A stretch of DNA of 64,000 nucleotides. Origin: Apostichopus japonicus (Eukaryota > Echinodermata > Holothuroidea > Aspidochirotida > Stichopodidae). The notes under the pieces are model-generated. The model was not told the origin of the DNA, made no database searches, and saw nothing but the letters and a program-made list of their open reading frames with translations. The position numbers were made by a program, and so were the translations under genes. Of this stretch, positions 25,701 through 34,700 are shown one piece after another. The stretch lies in NCBI RefSeq assembly GCF_037975245.1, contig NC_092567.1:16607876-16671875 (forward strand), given 5' to 3'. The number at the start of each line of letters is the position of its first letter. The stretch's first letter is position 1.

Positions 25701-28700
25701 GGGTCAGGCTTCAATCTAATCGCCTATAGTGAAAGGTTAAAACACAAAAACTGCCTTCATTAAATCACCATGGTGACAACAATGGGTGTCTATGTAACAT
25801 AATGCTCTATGCAATCAGCACAACAGCATAGGTTAGCATGTATCTAACAAACTGTCCAATCAGATGTCGTGATACATACGTGTGTGTTTTCATTGAGGGC
25901 CTAACCAATCAATTGAATAAATAGATGATTTCATAAGACATATCGTCGTTACAGAATCTCTAGAATGTTAACGTGGAGACAGCTTTACCGTAGTGTCTTT
26001 ACATCGATCTCGCATATTGGTCGAGAAAGCTATCCACATTTTAAAGCAATTCTGAAGAGTGCAATTGAACCCAAGTAGCAAGATGTCAAGTTGTATCCTG
26101 CCTCGATCTCGCCACGATTTAAATGGTACGATACTTGCCAGTGAAAAGTGTACGCGTGACAAGTTTGACAACATAATCACTTAATGGTTCGTAAGGAAGA
26201 ACATCACGATCATGAACTCGACCGTGGGGGATTGGCACAATTGGCACTATTCCCACTGAAATGAAGATTGGGATGTCATCTTCATGGGACACTTCTGGAT
26301 CAGAGGGAAACAGTCCAGAACTGAATATGTAAGAGAAGTCAAATGATTACACAACTGCAAAGATCCTCAAGCTATTTACCTTGTGATTGAAAATTATTAT
26401 TTTGTTATAAAAAATAAGTTAGAATAAGGGCTAGCCATGCACTGATCTGTGGAAAGTACAGGGCTTTTGTCAGAATAATGCAAAATGCACACTCCAATAT
26501 ATATATAATACACATGCAATACTCACAAACTACACAATTCCCAATTTAATGGGCTCACATGTATGACAAGTGACAACACTGTTATGCATTCATCCAGAGT
26601 GGATGAATACAAGTTACCACATTTAAGTTCAACTATCTACAAACCTAAAGTACAATGAATCTTACATTTTGAAGGATTGTTTTTATTTATTTAATTATTT
26701 TGTTGTTGTTCTTGTTGAATTTTAGTAGCATAGATGATTACACCAAGTTATTTTCCTTTCCAAAGCAAAGTTAATCTATCTAAAAACATAAAGGACAATG
26801 AATCTTACATTTTGAAGGATTGTTATCTTTATTATTTTTTTGTTTGTGTACCTTGGTGTTCTTGTTCTTGTTGAATTTAAGTAGCAGAAATGACTACACA
26901 ATGGTATTTTCCTTTCCAAAGCAAAGATTAACTATTTAAAAACATAAAGTACAATGAATCTTACATTTTGAAGGATTGCTTCTTTTAAGTGTTTTTTTTT
27001 TTGTTTTTTTTGGGGGGTGTATCTCTTTGTTGTTATTGTTGTTCTGTTGTTGACTTTTAGTAGCATAGATAAATACACAATGGTATTTTCCTTCCAAAGC
27101 AAAGATAAACTATTTAAAAACATAAAGTACAATGAATCTTACATTTTGAAGGATTGCTTGTTTTAAGTGTGTGTTTTTTTTTTTTTTTGGGGGTGTATCT
27201 CTTTGTTGTTATTGTTGTTCTGTCGTTGACTTTTAGTAGCATAGATAAATACACAATGGTATTTTCCTTTCCAAAGCAAAGTTAAACTACTGTATCTTAA
27301 AACATAAAGTATCATGAATCTTACATTTTGGAGAATTGCTTGTTTCGGTGTTGTTGTTTTTTTTTGTATCTTTTTGTTGTTATTGTTGTTGACTTTTAGT
27401 AGCTCATAGATGACTACACAATGGTACTTTCCTTCCCTTAGAGACCATTATGACATTTTCTGAATAGATTATCATAAATACATTATTTTACATTATTTAC
27501 TGACACATATATGAACATTCATGCAAACCTTTGTTTTGTCAGGAGTCACAACAATGGCCTCTTTGGTGTCCTTTGAAGTGGTAGGAGGGGATGTAGATTC
27601 AATCTGGAAGAGTATTATATACACAATAACAAGTACATGCAAAATCATAACCATGATGCAAACACATACGTCATGCATATAAAGTTGTTTCCTTATATGT
27701 CATAATAATTAACCTGTTTCTCCTCTGCACCTTTATTTTTTCATTTATTTACAAACATAATCCAGTATCACTCATAACATAAGGTCTACTACAACTGGTA
27801 AAATATATGCTAAAAGTTTCACAAACATGGGTAAATGAAAGAGTCAACTTGTACTGAATTTGATTCAATTTCTAACAATTGGGTTACCTAGAAACTTTTT
27901 TCAAAAGAGGTATTAATGATGTCAAAAACTAAATTGGTAAACCTCAAAAGTGAAAGTGGACATGTCCACACAGCTGTCAGCCTTGAAAGGTCCATTGCTG
28001 TCCTACTTATAGTAATTTAACATTGATCACAACATTTATGAAAACCGTAACGATGGTAACTCGACAAACCTTCTCTCCTGCTGGCGGAGTATGGTTAGTT
28101 TTGGCCTCGCTCTGGGATGCTGGAGGGGACGTCACCTGTGACTGAAACGTACATAACAAAACATCATGCATAAATGAAATGTCATGCATAAACGAAACAT
28201 CATGCATAAACGACATGTATCATTCATGAACAAGAAAACATGGAAAGCAACATTTTGGAAACATGCATGCACAACTGTTTCACACATTTGCCAAAAATCT
28301 GAAGCTAAAAACGTCCACAATTTCACTCTGTTTCATATTACACCGCTACCAATTGGTCGAAATAGTTTATGTGGGTACATATGTATAGCTATGGACAAAT
28401 AATGAAAGAGAAGCAGTGACTTCATTGGCATGTTAAAGGTTAGCGTTGCAAAACAGTCCTAAATGCACCTAGTGATGCATAGTGGCCATTGTTTGAGTCA
28501 TAATCACTTTATTTTATGATTGGATGTTGGAGATGATGCAATACTGACTGTCTAAAAATCTGGAGGGTTGAAGGTGATTTAAGACATTTTAGGAAATCCT
28601 GGGTGAAACAAGAGGATTCCGTAGCGAGAGCTGGAAAACATGTAGGGAAGCACTATGCTAACCTTTGACCTCTTCTAGCTCAACATCTAAACAGTCAATG

Positions 28701-31700
28701 GTGGCAAAATTGAATGTGCTGTGATAAGCCCAAGCCATCAAGATATCATATGGTGGGTAGGACATGACAGTTGAAAAGTTCTACCGGCCTTGGAAAGTGA
28801 CGAATTAAGTGTGTAAGTCAATGGAGCAATTAACTGTGGTACAACACCCATAGACATGAAGAATGTGCAAGACATACCTTGCCCTTTTTTTTTTTTGGTT
28901 ATATCAAGGCAGCAACTGATCATTATCCTTGAAATGAAGAGCATTTATAAGCCAACGCTTCACATATTTTAGACAATCATTTACTGCATGTCACTACATC
29001 AAGTAATTCACTAATTGATAACAATCTTACAACATTTGAACTGTCTCCAATGAATCTTGCAATGATGCATCGAATCATTCCATTTTACTCATGGGGAACA
29101 AATCATTTATTGTTACTGTCTGTGTGTATGCATGTATGTGTGTGTGTGTGTGCTAACATACGGCATGCGTTAATAGCTGATGACTGCCAACCATTACGGC
29201 CAGACAGCAATCAGTGTTAATGTTTAATTTTAGAAAATCCAGGACTGAGCCATCTACAAAACAATCCCCTGTTGCCCTCTTGGTTACCACCTCCATGAAT
29301 GTCCAATTCATGAACTGCGAGCATAAATAAATCTTTACATTTCTCGAATATGTTGCGATCAGTTTGAGAGACGAGTCTCTCGTAAACTGAGAGCATCGGT
29401 GTTAAAGGCTTTGAGGCCCAGTCTATTTAGAGACAAGAGGCTTACATCATCATCAGGCACAATTCATTCATCACACTGATTAGTTCCTACATTCCTGTGG
29501 CATGTCAATGCCTCTGCTAGACTACAACATACATGTATGTATATATATCACTTGTACACAGGCAAGTGACAAGTACAGTAATCAATGCATCACTTCACTA
29601 GTGTTACTTAGTCACTTGCCCGTACACCCTTGACCAGTGAATTCCTTAATTCCCTTTGACAAGTGAATTCCTTAATTACATCACTTGACTTTAAATATTA
29701 ATGTCATATTCTCACTCTACATAAACACTATTTAGTTGAATATAGATTTTAATATTTCACTTGACATGTTACGTTTGGTCATTTGTCTATCCACCCTTGA
29801 CTATGTATACAGGCAAGTAACTGCTTCTGTGATGTACCACTTGACAACACTGAGGGTAAACTTCCCATCTTGAAAATTCACTGGTATGATAGGCAAGGAA
29901 CTACTACCTTAAATGTGTCACAATTGTTACTGTTATTTAGTCACTCAAGTGACTTTATCTACTTGAGTTAGAGGCAAATGACAGCAGATGTAACATATAT
30001 TTACAGTGTACTCATTTGAGCACTTGTTCACACCCAACCATTGAGAACAGGCAAGTGAATTTTTCAGTAGTTATTGTAAGTTTAGACTGATTGACTGGCT
30101 GGATTGTTTTCTGCAATTATGGGAATCAGTAAAAAATGTTAGAAAAATCTCTGCAAATATATCATTCAGAATTAAATGTTATAAGTACTATTTGCCAGCA
30201 AGATGGAATTTGGATGAATTTGGGATTTGCCTACTGGATTTGGGACTAAACTGTAATCATTCAACTAGTGGATTTGGGATGAACTGTAATTATTCAATTA
30301 CTGGCTTTAAGACTCAACTGAAGTCATTCAACCACTGGATTTGGACCTCAGAGCTGACGGCTCTGTAATCATTCAACTACTGGATTTGGACCTCAGCTGT
30401 AATCATACAACTACTGGATTTGGACCTCAGCTGTAATCATTCAACTACTGGAATTGGACCTCATCTGTAATTATTCAATTACTGGATTTGGGACACAACT
30501 GTAATTATTCAAGTACTGGAATTGGACCTCATCTGTACATATTCAATTACTGGATTTGGGACACAACTGTAATTATTCAAGTACTGGATTTGGGACTCAA
30601 CTGTAATCTTTAAACTACCCGGATTTGAGACTCAACTGTAAATCATTAACATATAATCATTAAGGGAAACTGTTGTTTGGGTGTTTGGTGCTCAGGTTGG
30701 TAAAATGTTCTCAGAATGTTACCTGTACCTGTACATAACATTATTCTTCTTAAATGCTTCACCTGGTTAGCAAGTCTTTTTTTCTCCTTTCTGCTGATGT
30801 TAGTTTATAGCAGGTTTCCAGTAACTTTTGAATATATTCTTTGGTCTACATCAATAAGTACAATTATTTTGTGAGACCTCAATACAGTAAATAACAGACC
30901 TGTGCCAGACATCTGATGTTCAAAAGACAACATCTACATCTTGGCATAATTCCTAGTGTTTAGTTTATGAATAGCAGATTTTTTCATTTTTTTCTTTTTG
31001 TCATTACATATGATAATTCTTTAAATTGTATCATGTTATCTTATGTAATGTAAGTACAGTTACATGGTTTATTTGTGTGTGCAACCTTTGTTTTATTGCA
31101 TGCATTGTTCATTTTTTTCTTTTCTTATTGTCTTTGTACGGGGGGGGGGGGGGTCTGCCTCGTAAGAGCCTCGGCTTTCTCAGACCTCCTCCACTTGTCA
31201 CATACATTTTCTTCTATTACTGTGTAATATATTTTGAATGTGGAAACAAATAAATGAAATAAAAAATGTACAGACAAAGATCTCTTTATTACCTCTGTTT
31301 CGTTGGAAAGTGCTGCTCGTTCTCTTGACCGCCTCTCCCTCCTCTCATGGTCTTCCTCTGTCTCTTCCGTTGGGCCATTGGTTTCAGCTGCAGCACTACA
31401 ACCATCAGAAAAATAAAACATAATATCAAAAAAATATCGAGAAAAGGTCTTGACCATCGGATATTTTATCAATCGATAGAAAACAACAAAAAGACAATAT
31501 ACAATGAAGAAAAGCTGTTCTAAAACATATGTGTAAGAAAAGTTTTGATAACTAGTACAACTCTACGATTGATCAAGTTCGGACGCAACTCGACTGTCAT
31601 TGCGTTGAAAATCGTGGACTGTCGAGGGCAGTGTGTGGGTTAAACGCTACAATTGATCGTGATTTTGTAAATTTAGGTCATGTTGGCTTCGGTAGCGAAA

Positions 31701-34700
31701 ACGGAACGTGAAGCGTTTTCCTGTGCGATTGAATCACGACTGGAAACTGTAGTTTCAATAAATATAACATATATTGGATATTTTTCATAACTTCGCTGTA
31801 AAGGAGCTCCGATCATGGATAGCAATAAACAGTCATTGTGTGTGCTGATCGGTTGGTCAGTGTTCCAGGGGGTCAGTCGTAGGACTATTAGTTTTCACGA
31901 TTAATTTTCCATGAGGGAGCTCAAGATACTGTAGTTCAATGCACCCTTTGTCAGATACAAATTTAGTATGAGTCAATAATGTCACTATAACCATGAGTAC
32001 ATCAGTTTTTTTTACTGTACATACAGCAAGTGCTGTATATAAAATGAAGCGAAAAGGGCAAAATTTTTTACAGTAACAACTTCGGTGTCAATTGCACTGT
32101 AGCAAAACAATTGCTACAAATCAGGACCTTGTTGATGATTTTTAAATGGTCCTTGCTGTAAATCACGTTGTTGATGAATTTTACATGGTTGTAGCCACAT
32201 ATCAGGACGTTGTGAACGAATTTTACATCATGGTTGTTGCTACAAATCAGGACGTTGTTAACCAATTTTGCCCTTTTCATCTTCAAAATACTGTATAAAT
32301 CTGCTCTTTGAGCTAGCTGCCTAAACCACAGCATGGTAGTAACAAACATCAAGGAAATATGTGTATGGAAACATCATATGCTTAAATCAAGTCCACGAAA
32401 GTCACATCAAGAACGATGAAATTAAGCTTTGTCAATTGATACTGTAGTAACAGGCAGATGAACACACATATATATGAACACAAATACAGTTGAACACACA
32501 TGTATACAGATGAACACACATTTAACCATATAGCACACAGATCTTTCATATCACAATCCCTAGCTGCTGAAAGTCTTGCGTACATAGATAAATCTTTGTA
32601 ACCATCTCTCGTCGTTATTAAGATGACAATAAAAGCCTCAACGGAGTGTCACCTACAGCAGATCAAATCACAAGGGTTTGAACAGATCTGCACGAATTAA
32701 AGCAGTACGTAGTACTGTACATAAAACTGGTAATACACTACAGTAGCTCTATTGAAGCAGTACTACAAATAACATTATTTATTCAATAATAATTCAATGC
32801 TCTTCATAAAAGTTAAAGTATTTGTCCAACCCCAAAAACTAAAACCTCTACAGTACCTAGAGACCAAAGTTAGGGCCAAGCTTGTGAACAGAGCCTACAC
32901 AAAGACCCCCATGTTGCATCACATACTGTAGCCCTTGGTCAGAAACAATGTCAACAAAAGAGTTTAGTTATTATCAATATCTAAAACTTGCTTTGATTCT
33001 GGTAACCATACAGTGCATACTTGTATTGTACAGTAATACACTAGCTTAAATATGCCTGTGAACTGTTTCAGATTCAATTATTAAGGTTCAGTTCACTCTG
33101 CCAAGCACCATCCCTCCCCTCCTTTAAGCCTCTCTCTATACCAATTATTCTACTGATCTATTACTGTCATTCAGCCCTGTCCTCTGAATAACCTCTAACA
33201 TCTTCTGATATCACTTGTTCCAAAAACAAACGAGCTGCTAATTAATCAAACTCCTCTTCCAAAGTTTCACATACTTTCTTTCCAGAACAATTGCCTCCAC
33301 CCTCCTCCCCTTCCCTCTACCGTCTCCCTACAGGTTACCAATCTTTGGCTTTCGTTCAGCCCACTTCTCCAGATACTTAACCTTCCTCATATCCCACATT
33401 GTTTGTATCACACAGAAGATTTGCTAGTTAACCCTACTTCACCATAATCTCACATACAATACTCATTCTTTACAACAACCAAAATTGACCACATAGCACT
33501 ATTTTATCCTGGCTACACGGTCTCTTAAATTGAAACCATTGCATTCATCAATCAAAATTTGAACTACCAAAGGAACAATCTTTAACCTCCTTTTAAAACT
33601 ATTAAATGGAAGCCACTCAACATATTGTAGCAAATCTTGCTGAGCTCCTTAACTTAATGAGTGGGTGCTTTACTCTGCCCAACAACAATAAATAAAAAAA
33701 TATTAATTAACTTCAGCAGCCCATCGGGAGCGAACATGACAGCCACAAACGGCAGACTGTACCGCCACTGTGCATCGTCTTGTTGGTGCCTCCAGCCCGT
33801 AGGGCTAGCCGGTCTTGCAATCGGAGATAAAGTGACCTTTACACGTTGACATACCTGTCTCTCCCCCGTAGCATTCCATTCCCTGTTATGGCATTAGCAT
33901 ACTACAGTACTTACTAGACTAAGGGCTATCCATGTAATATGTGCACAGACAACAGCTGAATGGTAGTTCAGGCAGGAGGTGCTAAGATCATATCATGTTC
34001 TACGAGAGTTCTTGTGAGTATATAGGAACCTAGTCACGATATACACTGTGTAATGGGTTTATGGCAATGTATGTGTGATACGATCACTCAAAATGTGAGC
34101 GACGAATCAGGGTTACTTAGGAACCGAACCTCCGATCCATTACAATAATATCAATCACTAGTAACAATAATAATAACTTACTAACGTATCTAATGGCAGG
34201 CTGTAGATTCTACGGTAGATAATGGGTGCCACAGTCATGTTTTACTTGTAATCTTATCTATCCAAGAGACTGTCCAAACAAGATGAATCTATCACCTTCG
34301 TCGAGTAATGTTAACACGGAGACGATCCCTACTCTAGAGCCTGTATCACATGTACTACCATATCAAATAGGTATGATAAGAGTCCATGTTCAGATTGCAA
34401 TGGAATCATAAGTTGACGTATATATCATAATAAACAATCCCATCACGAAAGAAGGGAGACGCTTGAAGAGAGATTTAACGATTGGCGAAGAAGGATAGAG
34501 TGACCAAAGCCGGGACATATTTACTAGCTATGAGTTAGGATGTATGATTGGGGCAAGGATTGGGGAGGGGGAGGATGGAGGGAGGGGGAAGCTAGGGAGA
34601 TGTGGAACTGAGGAAATATGGAAGATGAAGGGCTTACACTAAAGGGGTACATGTACTGTACATAGCAACATTGTACATGTACGTCAACCACAATGTACTG

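Larger units (their letters stand above)
17826..27528. other. TnI: Large troponin I intron (exon 5 to exon 6)
   Basis: 9.7 kb. Holds the tRNA-like sequence (18.3 kb), the 160-bp array (20.4 kb), a hAT MITE, the hairpin (22.25 kb), a SINE, the MSNEKE candidate exon (23.4 kb), the TC/GA palindrome, several poly-G runs and two short tandem repeats. Otherwise nothing recognised. Confidence 0.6.

Noticed and set aside
31125-31210. Possible continuation of troponin I exon 3 frame (WRRSEKAEALTR)
   Set aside because: The donor at 31292 is good and in phase with exon 4; this stretch has no usable donor and runs into a poly-G tract.
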